Assembly (NCBI RefSeq): GCF_003097135.1
Contig: NZ_QEQL01000002.1
Location: 496,001 to 560,000, forward strand
Direction of reading: 5' to 3'
DNA: 64,000 bases
Source of the DNA: Pseudomonas sp. URIL14HWK12:I12
Lineage (GTDB): Bacteria > Pseudomonadota > Gammaproteobacteria > Pseudomonadales > Pseudomonadaceae
How positions within the stretch are numbered: the stretch's first letter is position 1; every line of letters begins with the position of its first letter. Positions 38,421-49,904 of this stretch are shown here, piece after piece. The notes beneath the pieces were generated by a model. It ran no database searches and was not told the origin of the DNA. It saw only the letters and a program-made list of their open reading frames with translations. A program made the position numbers and the translations under genes.

Positions 38421-39134
38421 TCAACTGGGCGCGATTGCCACCAAGCTCAGCAAGCGGCGATTTTCGATGCAGAACTGGGCGTCGATTTCAACCCCGTGGC
38501 GCCACCGTTCGCTCAGGTCGGTCAGCAGCCGCAGGCGCGCCTGGCCGTCGCTGGACCACCCCAGCAGCTCGGCATGTTCGAACCAGAAACGTTGAAGCAC
38601 CAAAGGGTAGAGCGCTTTGAATAGGCTCTCTTTGAGCGAGAAGGTCAGGGTCACGGCCAGCGCGGCGAGTGTTTCATCAGCCGGCAAGCGCTCAAGCTCG
38701 GTGGGCGTGAGGATTTCGCTTTTTAGCCGCTGGGCGCGTTCAGGGGCAAGCAAGGTTTCGGCGTCCAGCCCCAGCGCCTGCCAATCTGCACTGCGCGCAG
38801 CCACGCACGCGGCCCATTGGTCGCTGTGGGTGATCGAGGCGCGCACCCCAGCCGGCCATAGCGGCGCGCGATCCTTCCCGACGGGCGCTACCCAGCCAAG
38901 GCCGCTGACCGCCCTCACAGCCTCCCGTGCGCACACGCGCCCGGCGAGAAACTCAGCCTGGCGCTTGGCAACCGAGCGCTGGATATTCTCCGGAGGCTGC
39001 ACGGCATGGCGCTGGAAGTCGTCAGGGCGCAGCGCCTGGGCAGAGAAGCTGCAGCAAGTGAGCACCGCGCCGCTCGCAGGGTTGGGCAGTGGCCAGGCGC
39101 TGCTGAGGGGGCCGAGGGTGTGGAGCATGGGCAT
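38421..39134 (-). CDS. Sfp/EntD-type 4'-phosphopantetheinyl transferase
   Basis: 237 residues. It transfers phosphopantetheine from CoA to carrier domains. Motifs: GKDRAPLWPAGVRASITHSD near residue 90, WQALGLDAETLL near 115 (magnesium-binding Asp) and SLKESLFKALYP near 170 (the FSxKESxxK signature). Pseudomonads usually have one such enzyme (PcpS in P. aeruginosa) that serves both fatty acid and siderophore synthesis. Start ATG 39134 or ATG 39128 are both possible; neither has a strong binding site. Confidence 0.9.
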   Translation of the reverse strand: MPMLHTLGPLSSAWPLPNPASGAVLTCCSFSAQALRPDDFQRHAVQPPENIQRSVAKRQAEFLAGRVCAREAVRAVSGLGWVAPVGKDRAPLWPAGVRASITHSDQWAACVAARSADWQALGLDAETLLAPERAQRLKSEILTPTELERLPADETLAALAVTLTFSLKESLFKALYPLVLQRFWFEHAELLGWSSDGQARLRLLTDLSERWRHGVEIDAQFCIENRRLLSLVAIAPS

Positions 39135-39242
39135 ATGGCATCGTGGGCGGTGAGAGGCCGTGGCGCGACAGTGCAGCCACGGCGGTTCAAAGGTGCCAGC
39201 ATATCAGCTCGGCGCAGCGCTGCCTGTTGCGTGGCGCGCCTG

Positions 39243-40550
39243 TCAGCCTCGCCGGTGTACCAGGTTCCCGTGGGCGTAGGTGCGTTCGATCACGCGGTCA
39301 TCGCCCAGCGTCATCAGCACGAACAGCGTTTCGGTGAGGTCGCGGCATTGGCGCAGGCGATATTCCAGCAGCGGTGTGGCGGCCAGGTCCAGCACCACGA
39401 AGTCGGCCTCATACCCGGGCCGCAGCTGCCCGATGCGGTCGCCCAGGCTTAGCGCCCGAGCGCCGCCGAGCGTCGCCAGGTACAACGATTTTAGCGGGTG
39501 CAGCGAGGCGCCTTGCAGCTGCATGACCTTGTAGGCCTCATTAAGCGTCTGCAGGATCGAAAAGCTGGTGCCGGCCCCCACGTCGGTGCCCAGCCCCACC
39601 TTTACGTTGTGCCGTTCGGCCTGGGGCAGGTTGAACAGGCCGCTGCCTAGAAACAGGTTCGAGGTGGGGCAAAAGGCGACCGCAGCTCCGGCGGCCGATA
39701 GCTGAGCGCACTCGTGGTCATCCAGGTGCACGCCGTGCGCCAGCACCGAGCGCGGGCCCAGCAGGCCGTGGTGGGCGTACACGTCCAGATACCCCGCGCG
39801 CTCAGGAAACAATTGCCGCACCCACTCGATTTCCTGAGGGTTTTCGCTCAGGTGTGTGTGCAGGTAGACGCCGGGATGCTCGTGCAGCAAGCGTGCTGCC
39901 ACCTGCAATTGGGCGCTGCTGCTGGTGGGCGCAAAGCGCGGCGTGACGGCGTAGTGCAAACGGCCTCGCTCGTGCCAGCGCTCGATCAGCGCGCGGCTTT
40001 GGGCGTAGCCGTGGTCTGCGCCGTCGAGCAGCTCGGCTGGGGCGTTGCGGTCCATTAGTACTTTGCCGCAGAGCATGCGCAGGTCCAGGCGCAATGCCTC
40101 TTCAAAAAATGCGTCGACCGAAGCGGGGTGGACGCTGGCGAAGACAAGGGCGGTGGTGGTGCCGTTGCGCAGCAATTCGGCGATGAAGCGCCTGGCCACG
40201 TCGCGGCCGTGGGCGGGGTCGGCGAAGCGGGCTTCGCATGGAAAGGTGTAGTGGTTCAGCCAGTCCAGCAATTGTTCGCCAAAGGCGCCGATCATGCCCA
40301 GTTGCGGCAAATGGATATGGGTGTCGACGAAGCCCGGCATGATCAGCCGGCCGGGCAACGCCTCAATGGCGGTGCCGGCCGGCACGTCGGGCAGGGCCTG
40401 GCGGGCATCGCCAGCGGCGACGATGCGCCCGCCCTCTACTTGCACAAGGCCGTCGGGCCAGTATTGGTAAGCGCCTTCCAGGCCAGTGACGGCCGGGTCG
40501 CCCAGGCTGTGCAGCAGGGCGCAGCGAAAAGCTTGGCGGTGAGCGGGCAT
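39243..40550 (-). CDS. guaD: Guanine deaminase
   Basis: 435 residues from ATG 40550. It hydrolyses guanine to xanthine and ammonia in purine catabolism. Amidohydrolase motifs: MPGFVDTHIHLPQ near residue 75 (metal-binding HxH), HTHLSENPQEIEWV near 235, SVLAHGVHLDDHE near 270 and the metal-site Asp in VGLGTDVGAG near 320. Xanthine dehydrogenase genes, often next to guaD, are absent; the divergent neighbour is a GntR regulator 155 bp away. Confidence 0.93.
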   Translation of the reverse strand: MPAHRQAFRCALLHSLGDPAVTGLEGAYQYWPDGLVQVEGGRIVAAGDARQALPDVPAGTAIEALPGRLIMPGFVDTHIHLPQLGMIGAFGEQLLDWLNHYTFPCEARFADPAHGRDVARRFIAELLRNGTTTALVFASVHPASVDAFFEEALRLDLRMLCGKVLMDRNAPAELLDGADHGYAQSRALIERWHERGRLHYAVTPRFAPTSSSAQLQVAARLLHEHPGVYLHTHLSENPQEIEWVRQLFPERAGYLDVYAHHGLLGPRSVLAHGVHLDDHECAQLSAAGAAVAFCPTSNLFLGSGLFNLPQAERHNVKVGLGTDVGAGTSFSILQTLNEAYKVMQLQGASLHPLKSLYLATLGGARALSLGDRIGQLRPGYEADFVVLDLAATPLLEYRLRQCRDLTETLFVLMTLGDDRVIERTYAHGNLVHRRG

Positions 40551-40705
40551 GGGGTGGCCTCGAAACGCGATCAGCAAAAGAGGCCAGTGTAGAACGTCGG
40601 CTGCACGCCCTGCATGTGCCGGTGTTCGCAGCGGTTCCAATTTCAATCGGCAATTAGGCTACAATCGCCGCTTTTCTTGCCCCACGCCCCTTGCCAGGAC
40701 CCGCC

Positions 40706-41365
40706 ATGATCTTCAAGGCCTCGGACAGCCTCTGCGAACAGATTGCCCAATACCTGGCCGAGCGGATCATCCGCGGCGAGCTGGCACCTGGCGAGCGCAT
40801 CCAGGAACAGAAGGTCACCCAGGCGTTGGGCGTGAGCCGTGGCTCGGTGCGTGAGGCCTTGTTGATTCTCGAGCGCCGCCACCTGATCACCATTTTGCCG
40901 CGCCGAGGCGCGCAGGTCATGCCGATCACCGAGCGCCAGGTGCGCAGCCTGAGCACGCTGATGAGCGAGCTGTACATCCTGCTTGGGCTGGCGGTGGCCG
41001 AGCGCTGGCAAGCCGATGCCGACTTCTTGCCGTTTCTGACCTTGCAGCAGCGCCTGACCGATGCCTGCGAGCGTGGCGATATCAATGCCTTCGTCGACCA
41101 CAGCTTCCAGGTGATGCGTGCTGCCTACCCGTTCGCCGACAACCCGTACCTGCAGGACACCGTGGAAAACCTTCAGCCAGCGATGAGCCGGCATTACTTC
41201 CTGGCGCTGGACGCACGCAAGGCCTCGATGCACGAGTATCTGGAGCTGTTCGCGCGCTTGCTCGAGGCAGTGCGTGCGCGCCACATGGCCGGCGTGCGGG
41301 CAGTGCTCAGCGCCTACGGCCAGCGCAGCTGCGAGCAGATCCTCGCAAGCCTGGGGCAGCGCTGA
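40706..41365 (+). CDS. GntR-family regulator with FCD domain
   Basis: 219 residues from ATG 40706 (an in-frame TTG lies 15 bp upstream). The N-terminal winged helix reads LAERIIRGELAPGERIQEQKV and VSRGSVREALLIL (residues 12-70); residues 85-215 form an FCD-type helical effector domain. It is divergent from guaD and ends 3 bp before the smc ATG, so it could repress guaD/purine genes while sharing a transcript with smc. The effector is unknown. Confidence 0.88.
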   Translation: MIFKASDSLCEQIAQYLAERIIRGELAPGERIQEQKVTQALGVSRGSVREALLILERRHLITILPRRGAQVMPITERQVRSLSTLMSELYILLGLAVAERWQADADFLPFLTLQQRLTDACERGDINAFVDHSFQVMRAAYPFADNPYLQDTVENLQPAMSRHYFLALDARKASMHEYLELFARLLEAVRARHMAGVRAVLSAYGQRSCEQILASLGQR

Positions 41366-41368
41366 CCC

Positions 41369-44300
41369 ATGCGGCTCAAATGCGTTCGCCTGGCCGGGTT
41401 CAAGTCGTTCGTCGACCCCACCACGGTCAATTTTCCCAGCAACATGGCGGCGGTGGTCGGCCCCAACGGCTGCGGCAAGTCCAACATCATCGATGCGGTG
41501 CGCTGGGTGATGGGCGAAAGCTCGGCCAAGAACCTGCGCGGCGAGTCGATGACCGACGTCATCTTCAACGGCTCCACCAGCCGCAAGCCGGTGAGCCAGG
41601 CCAGCATCGAGCTGATCTTCGATAACAGCGAGACCACGCTGGTCGGCGAATACGCCAGTTATGCCGAGATCTCCATTCGCCGCAAGGTTACCCGGGATGG
41701 CCAGAACACCTATTACCTGAACGGCACCAAGTGCCGCCGCCGGGATATCACCGATATCTTCCTGGGCACCGGCCTGGGTGCGCGCAGTTATTCGATCATC
41801 GAGCAGGGCATGATCAGCCGCCTGATCGAGGCTCGCCCCGAGGAGCTGCGCAACTTTATCGAGGAGGCGGCCGGTATCTCCAAATACAAGGAGCGCCGCC
41901 GCGAAACCGAGAACCGCATTCGCCGCACCCACGAAAACCTCGAGCGCCTGACCGACCTGCGCGAAGAGCTTGACCGCCAGCTCGAGCGGCTGCACCGCCA
42001 GGCTCAGGCTGCAGAGAAATACCAGGAATACAAAGCCGAGGAGCGCCAGCTCAAGGCGCAACTGGCGGCGCTGCGCTGGCGCGCGCTGAACGAGCAGGTG
42101 GCCCAGCGCGAGCGGGTGATCGGCGACCAGGAAGTCAGCTTCGAAGCCCTGGTGGCCGAGCAGCGCAATGCCGACGCCAGTATCGAACGGCTGCGCGATG
42201 GGCACCATGAGCTGTCGGAGCGCTTCAACCAGGTGCAGGCGCGTTTCTATTCGGTGGGGGGCGATATCGCTCGGGTCGAGCAGAGCATCCAGCACGGCCA
42301 GCAACGCTTGCGCCAATTGCAGGACGACCTGAAAGAAGCCGAGCGAGCACGGCTGGAAACCGAGTCGCATCTAGGCCACGACCGCACCTTGCTGGCCACG
42401 CTGGATGAAGAGCTGCAAATGCTCGAGCCCGAACACGAAGGCCTGGCCGAAGCGGCCGAGCACAGCGCCGCGGCACTCGAAGAAGCCGAGGCAGGCCTGC
42501 ACGGCTGGCAGGAGCAGTGGGATGCCTTCAACACCCGCTCCGCAGAGCCGCGCCGCCAGGCAGAGGTGCAACAGTCACGCATCGCCCAGCTGGAGCAGTC
42601 GATCGAACGGCTGGGCGAGCGGCAGCGCCGCCTGGGTGAGGAGCGCGGGCAACTGGCGGCAGACCCCGAGAGCGCAGCGATCCTCGAGCTCAGCGAACAG
42701 CTGGCCGAGTGCGAGATGGCGCTGGAAGCGCTACAGGGCGAGGACGAACAGAGCGCTCTCGACCTTGAGCAGTTACGAGGCCGGTTGCAGGCAGTGACGG
42801 CCGAGCAGCAGCAGGCCCAAGGGGAGCAGCAACGCCTGGAAGGGCGGCTGTCGTCGCTCGAAGCGCTGCAGCAGGCCGCGCTGGAGCCGGGCGCTGGCGC
42901 CAGCCAATGGCTGTCGAGCCAAGGGCTCGAGCAGCGGCCCCGGTTGGCCGATGGGCTTCGGGTGGACGCCGGCTGGGAAGCGGCGGTGGAGGCGGTGCTT
43001 GGCGCCGATCTGCAGGCCGTGTTGGTCGACGACCCGCAGGCCCTGAGCTTCGAGGGGTTCGATCAGGGCGAGCTGCGCCTGGCCAGCGCCTGCCCCGCGC
43101 AGGTTGCAGAGGGTAGCCTGTTGAGCAAGGTGCATAGCCCGGTCGACCTCAGCCCCTGGCTTGGCCAGGTATTGCCGGCCCAGAGCCTGGAAGCTGCGCT
43201 GGCACTGCGTGCCACCCTGGCGCCGGGCCAGAGCCTGGCCACCCGTGAGGGCTATTGGGTAGGGCGGCACTTTTTGCGCGTCAGCCGCGGCAACGATGCC
43301 CAGGGCGGGGTGCTGGCACGTGCTCAGGAAATCGACCAGTTGCAGGCACAGCGTGATGCCGGTGAGCAGGTGTTGGCCGCGTTTGCCGAGCAGCAGGCCG
43401 AGCTGCGCCAGGCTCAGGCCGATCAGGAACAGGCCCGTGAACAGCTGCGCCGCAACGTGCAGGAGCACACGCGCCAATTGGGCGAATACCGTGCCCAGCT
43501 TTCGGCCAGCCAGGCCAAGGCCGAGCAATTGGCCCTGCGCCGGCGCCGGCTCGAAGAAGAGCTGGCCGAGCTTGCCGAACAGCGCGCCGTCGAAACCGAA
43601 AGCGTAGGCCAAGCCCGCCTGCAATTGCAGGAAGCCCTCGATGCCATGGCCGAGGACACCGACCAGCGCGAGCGCCTGATGGCACAGCGCGAACAGCTGC
43701 GCGAAGGCCTCGAGCAGCTGCGCCAGCAAGCCCGGCAACATAAAGACAACGCACACCAGCTCGCCCTGCGCCTGGGCTCGTTGCGCGCTCAGCATCGCTC
43801 TACACAGCAGGCGCTGGAGCGGCTCCAGATGCAGTCGGCGCGGCTGGTCGAGCGCCAGGAGCAGCTGGCGCTGAACCTGGAAGAAGGCGACGCACCGCTC
43901 GAAGAATTGCGCATCAAACTTGAAGCCCTGCTCGAACAGCGCATGGGCGTGGATGACGAAATGCGCACGGCCCGCGCCGGCCTCGATGACGCCGACCGCG
44001 AACTGCGCGAGGCGGAGAAACGCCGCACCCAGGCCGAGCAGCAATCGCAGATGCTACGCGGCCAGCTCGAAACCCAGCGCCTGGAATGGCAGGCATTGAG
44101 CGTGCGCCGCACGGGCCTGCAGGATCAACTGCGTGCCGACGGCTACGATCTGCACGGGGTGCTCGCCACCCTGACCGACGAGGCCACCGAGCAAGGTGCC
44201 GAGCAGCATCTGGAGCTGATCGACGCACGCATCCAGCGGCTGGGGGCGATCAACCTGGCGGCCATTGAGGAATACCAGCAGCAGTCCGAACGTAAACGCT

Positions 44301-44854
44301 ACCTGGACGCCCAGAACGACGACCTGGCCGAGGCGTTGGAAACCCTGGAAAACGTGATCCGCAAGATCGACAAGGAAACACGCAACCGCTTCAAGGAAAC
44401 CTTCGATCGGGTAAACGGCGGTTTGCAGGCACTTTTTCCGAAAGTTTTCGGTGGTGGCAGCGCCTGGCTGGAACTGACAGGCGAAGATCTACTCGATACA
44501 GGGGTGACGATCATGGCTCGCCCGCCAGGCAAGAAGAACAGCACCATCCATTTGCTGTCTGGCGGCGAAAAAGCCCTGACCGCGTTGGCACTGGTGTTTT
44601 CGATCTTTCAGCTCAACCCCGCGCCGTTCTGCATGCTCGATGAGGTGGATGCGCCGTTGGATGACGCCAACGTCGGCCGCTATGCGCGCTTGGTGAAGGA
44701 GATGTCCGAAACGGTGCAGTTCATCTACATCACTCATAACAAGATCGCCATGGAAATGGCCGATCAGTTGATGGGGGTGACCATGCACGAACCAGGCTGT
44801 TCACGCCTGGTTGCAGTGGACGTGGAAGAGGCGATGGCCATGGTGGAGAGCTGA
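41369..44854 (+). CDS. smc: Chromosome segregation ATPase SMC
   Basis: 1161 residues, full SMC length. Walker A is GPNGCGKSNIIDAVRWVMGE near residue 32; coiled coils run roughly 170-490 and 650-1000 with the hinge in between (about 500-650, SQWLSSQGLEQRPRLADGLR...); the C-terminal signature and Walker B are LLSGGEKALTALAL and FCMLDEVDAPLDDANVGRY near 1060-1110. It condenses and organises the chromosome with ScpAB. It begins 3 bp after the GntR gene. Confidence 0.96.
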   Translation: MRLKCVRLAGFKSFVDPTTVNFPSNMAAVVGPNGCGKSNIIDAVRWVMGESSAKNLRGESMTDVIFNGSTSRKPVSQASIELIFDNSETTLVGEYASYAEISIRRKVTRDGQNTYYLNGTKCRRRDITDIFLGTGLGARSYSIIEQGMISRLIEARPEELRNFIEEAAGISKYKERRRETENRIRRTHENLERLTDLREELDRQLERLHRQAQAAEKYQEYKAEERQLKAQLAALRWRALNEQVAQRERVIGDQEVSFEALVAEQRNADASIERLRDGHHELSERFNQVQARFYSVGGDIARVEQSIQHGQQRLRQLQDDLKEAERARLETESHLGHDRTLLATLDEELQMLEPEHEGLAEAAEHSAAALEEAEAGLHGWQEQWDAFNTRSAEPRRQAEVQQSRIAQLEQSIERLGERQRRLGEERGQLAADPESAAILELSEQLAECEMALEALQGEDEQSALDLEQLRGRLQAVTAEQQQAQGEQQRLEGRLSSLEALQQAALEPGAGASQWLSSQGLEQRPRLADGLRVDAGWEAAVEAVLGADLQAVLVDDPQALSFEGFDQGELRLASACPAQVAEGSLLSKVHSPVDLSPWLGQVLPAQSLEAALALRATLAPGQSLATREGYWVGRHFLRVSRGNDAQGGVLARAQEIDQLQAQRDAGEQVLAAFAEQQAELRQAQADQEQAREQLRRNVQEHTRQLGEYRAQLSASQAKAEQLALRRRRLEEELAELAEQRAVETESVGQARLQLQEALDAMAEDTDQRERLMAQREQLREGLEQLRQQARQHKDNAHQLALRLGSLRAQHRSTQQALERLQMQSARLVERQEQLALNLEEGDAPLEELRIKLEALLEQRMGVDDEMRTARAGLDDADRELREAEKRRTQAEQQSQMLRGQLETQRLEWQALSVRRTGLQDQLRADGYDLHGVLATLTDEATEQGAEQHLELIDARIQRLGAINLAAIEEYQQQSERKRYLDAQNDDLAEALETLENVIRKIDKETRNRFKETFDRVNGGLQALFPKVFGGGSAWLELTGEDLLDTGVTIMARPPGKKNSTIHLLSGGEKALTALALVFSIFQLNPAPFCMLDEVDAPLDDANVGRYARLVKEMSETVQFIYITHNKIAMEMADQLMGVTMHEPGCSRLVAVDVEEAMAMVES

Positions 44855-45038
44855 ATGGGGGTAAATGCAAGGTGAATGCGACTGGCGGTGTATGTTTGCC
44901 GTGGGTCGTGCTAGTTTAGTGTCGAGATTTTTCTATGCGTGGGTAAAACGCCTGCCAGAACAGCGGCTTGGCGCCACGATTTAAAGGGGTTTGCACCCTT
45001 ATTTTTGTGATCACTTTCTATTCGAGGCACAGGTTTAC

Positions 45039-45905
45039 ATGGAAATCGGTCTGCGTGAATGGCTGATCGTCATCGGCATCATAGTGATCGCCGGTATTCT
45101 CTTCGATGGTTGGCGTCGCATGCGCGGTGGCAAGGGCAAGCTCAAGTTTCGCCTGGACCGCAACTACAGCAACCTGCCCGATGAAGAAGGCGGCGCTGAG
45201 GTATTGGGCCCGCCGCGGGTTCTGGAAACCCAGAAAGAGCCCGAGCTCGATGAGGCCGACCTGCCGTCGATGAGCGCACCCGCCCGGGAGCCACGCGAGC
45301 CCAAGCGCAAGAAGGCGGTGGCGGCAGAGGCGCCGCGCCCTGTAGAGCCGGAGCTGGATGTCGCGCTGGCGGTGGACGAGCCACGTGTGAAGTCGCGTGA
45401 GCGTCTGAACGATTTCCCCGACGAAGACGCGCCGGCGCCTTCGCATGGTAGTGGCCCTGGCCTGGTTGGCGAACCGGAAGAAGTGCTGGTGATCCTGGTG
45501 GTGTCGCGCAGCGAAGCAGGCTTCAAAGGCCCGGCGCTTCTGCAGAACATTCTGGAAAGCGGCCTACGCTTTGGCGAAATGGACATCTTCCACCGCCACG
45601 AGAGCATGGCCGGCAACGGCGAAGTGCTGTTCTCCATGGCCAACGCGCTGCACCCGGGCGTGTTTGACCTGGATGATATCGACCACTTCAGCACCCGTGC
45701 AGTGACTTTCTTCCTGGGCTTGCCTGGCCCGCGTCATCCCAAGCAGGCCTTCGACGTGATGGTGGCCGCCGCCCGCAAGCTCGCCCATGAACTCGATGGC
45801 GAGCTCAAGGACGACCAACGCAGTGTGCTGACCGCCCAGACCATCGAACATTACCGCCAGCGTATCGTCGAGTTCGAGCGCCGGGCATTGACTCAGAAGC
45901 GCTAA
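45039..45905 (+). CDS. zipA: Cell division protein ZipA
   Basis: 288 residues from ATG 45039 (an upstream in-frame TTG gives a less plausible N-terminus). Residues 1-25 form the N-terminal membrane anchor ([20 protein letters not shown]), residues 30-145 a charged, Pro-rich flexible linker, and residues 150-288 the FtsZ-binding domain ([40 protein letters not shown]). It tethers FtsZ filaments at the division site. The smc-zipA-ligA order is common in gammaproteobacteria. Confidence 0.95.
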   Translation: MEIGLREWLIVIGIIVIAGILFDGWRRMRGGKGKLKFRLDRNYSNLPDEEGGAEVLGPPRVLETQKEPELDEADLPSMSAPAREPREPKRKKAVAAEAPRPVEPELDVALAVDEPRVKSRERLNDFPDEDAPAPSHGSGPGLVGEPEEVLVILVVSRSEAGFKGPALLQNILESGLRFGEMDIFHRHESMAGNGEVLFSMANALHPGVFDLDDIDHFSTRAVTFFLGLPGPRHPKQAFDVMVAAARKLAHELDGELKDDQRSVLTAQTIEHYRQRIVEFERRALTQKR

Positions 45906-48323
<2,418 letters not shown>

Positions 48324-48441
48324 CGGCGACCCTCGCAGGTCGCAGGAGAATCCGTTATTTTCGCGAATACGTCATGCACCTTACGTGGGGTCGGAAGGAT
48401 AAGCCGCCACGAGCATAAATGCCTTCTAAGCGGTGTTCGGA

Positions 48442-49506
48442 TCACTCAGATAGGGTGCCGCATTTATATCGATGTTGAAAAACCCGGTCTTGATCGTCGA
48501 ACGAATCAAATCCTACCATGACGTGAGGCAATACGCCTCTGCGCTGATTTGTAGATGCGGTTTGTCGGTCCTCGCACAGGAAGAAACTATTCTCACTGGA
48601 GTGTGAAGGCTGTTGCCAGTCGTCATGTATTACTTTTAGAAAGCTCGGAGAATCAGGATCTTTCAGCCTTGCGCAATACAGCTGATAGTATCCTCTCGCA
48701 TAGGCGTTCGAGCCGATGCCGACAACGACCTTATCAGAAGCGCACTGAACAGGCGAATCTTTTGTATTAAATGAATAGGAATCCACGTCCACGACTTGGT
48801 ATAGCCGTCCAGAAGCGTTCCTTATTTCTGCACACTGCCCCCAGAACTCACGTTGTGTAATGTTCCATACTACGGCCAGGGGCCCGTTGTAACAGGCTGT
48901 CTGGGAACCGAAGCTTGGAGGTTGGTCAGCCCAGTTGGCTCTGTGTCTAGGCTTAAGCTCCATGCGTAAAGCAGTGCTATCGACGCGCCTAGGAAGTTGA
49001 AGCATTGCGCAGGAGAGGTGCGGATCGTCTCCTGGCATCTTTTTTATATTTGCAGCTACAACCTTGATGTTGGGGGCTATATAGGCGGAGCTGGGATTTT
49101 GTATCCATTGCTCAGCCAGTACTACTGCGTTCCGTATGCCTATGTTATCGCTACTAGTGACCAAGGCGGTGGTTCGCAACGTGATTGTCCAGTCGGTCGT
49201 TTGGTCCGTTGTTTTTTGACAACCGCCGGAGGATAGTGTGATAAGCGAGTTGGCGGGTAGGTTTAAGACGCGAAGCAGTATTCTACTATTATTACACTGA
49301 GGCTGAATCGCGATGTTACCATCGTCAGTGACGGAGATCGGGCAGGATTTTTCATTTTGTTCACCATTAGTTAACATGATCTGGCCGGAAGGTATTGGCG
49401 AAGTGATCTTCGTCGTTTCAAGTGGCGCTCCCGGTTCAATGGCAAGTGCATATGCACTTAGTGACGCAGCGATGAGCATGATAAGGGTTTGATATATCCG
49501 TTTCAT
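48442..49506 (-). CDS. Secreted protein of unknown function
   Basis: 354 residues from ATG 49506, which opens a good signal peptide (MKRIYQTLIMLIAASLSAYA); an upstream start 11 residues earlier would lack one. I do not recognise the family. The mature part has about ten cysteines (CPISV, PQCNN, GGCQK, LSCAML, TACYNG, GQCAEI, VQCASD, LYCARL, FLCEDR, YKCGT), which suggests disulfides in the periplasm or outside. There are aromatic/Gly stretches such as VVVGIGSNAYARGYYQLYC. The DNA is clearly poorer in G+C than ligA, with many T/A-ending codons. It converges on ligA and precedes ffs and the fimbrial genes, suggesting acquired DNA. Confidence 0.7.
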   Translation of the reverse strand: MKRIYQTLIMLIAASLSAYALAIEPGAPLETTKITSPIPSGQIMLTNGEQNEKSCPISVTDDGNIAIQPQCNNSRILLRVLNLPANSLITLSSGGCQKTTDQTTDWTITLRTTALVTSSDNIGIRNAVVLAEQWIQNPSSAYIAPNIKVVAANIKKMPGDDPHLSCAMLQLPRRVDSTALRMELKPRHRANWADQPPSFGSQTACYNGPLAVVWNITQREFWGQCAEIRNASGRLYQVVDVDSYSFNTKDSPVQCASDKVVVGIGSNAYARGYYQLYCARLKDPDSPSFLKVIHDDWQQPSHSSENSFFLCEDRQTASTNQRRGVLPHVMVGFDSFDDQDRVFQHRYKCGTLSE

Positions 49507-49649
49507 GGCGAGTTCGCAGTGTGAGAAGTGGAGCTTCATGCTATATCGAACACCACGATTTTAAAGCTGGCAGAGTTTCTAGGGCGCCGTGATGTTGGTC
49601 AGGGATGGGAAGCGTACCTCGCTGGCTGGACAAGAAGATCACCGAAAAC

Positions 49650-49677
49650 TTGCTTGATTGAAAAATATCTGTAGAAT
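49650..49677 (+). promoter_or_regulatory. Sigma70-type promoter of ffs
   Basis: TTGCTT (49650-49655), 16 bp, TAGAAT (49672-49677). The predicted start near 49684 gives a short 5' leader with a TCACCGCG/CGCGGTGA hairpin that would be trimmed from the SRP RNA. Confidence 0.55.
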
Positions 49678-49714
49678 ATCGACCGTCACCGCGCAACGCG
49701 GTGAGCCTAGTCAT

Positions 49715-49828
49715 GGTGACCCTGCCGGTCCCCTCGCAATGATTACCCGTTAACCTGGTCAGGCCCGGAAGGGAGCAGCCACAGCGGGAACATCGTGTGC
49801 CGGGGTGTGGCTGGTAGGGTTGCCACCC
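49715..49828 (+). ncRNA. ffs: 4.5S RNA of the signal recognition particle
   Basis: The conserved SRP apical domain is plain to see: CAGGCCCGGAAGGGAGCAGC followed by the pairing strand with GTGTGCCGGGGTGTGGCTGG. The ends GGTGACCCTGCC and GGTAGGGTTGCCACC pair to close the hairpin. It binds Ffh to direct membrane proteins to the translocon. The exact ends are estimated from the closing stem. Confidence 0.93.
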
Positions 49829-49904
49829 AAATCCCCCGATCTTCTCCTCATGAATACTTAGGGTACATAACGTGCCAGGCCGTCCTTTGCCCGGCACAGA
49901 GGGG

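Noticed and set aside
42773..44044. 423-codon minus-strand frame opposite smc
   Set aside because: Leu-rich antisense of the SMC coiled coil; no independent evidence.
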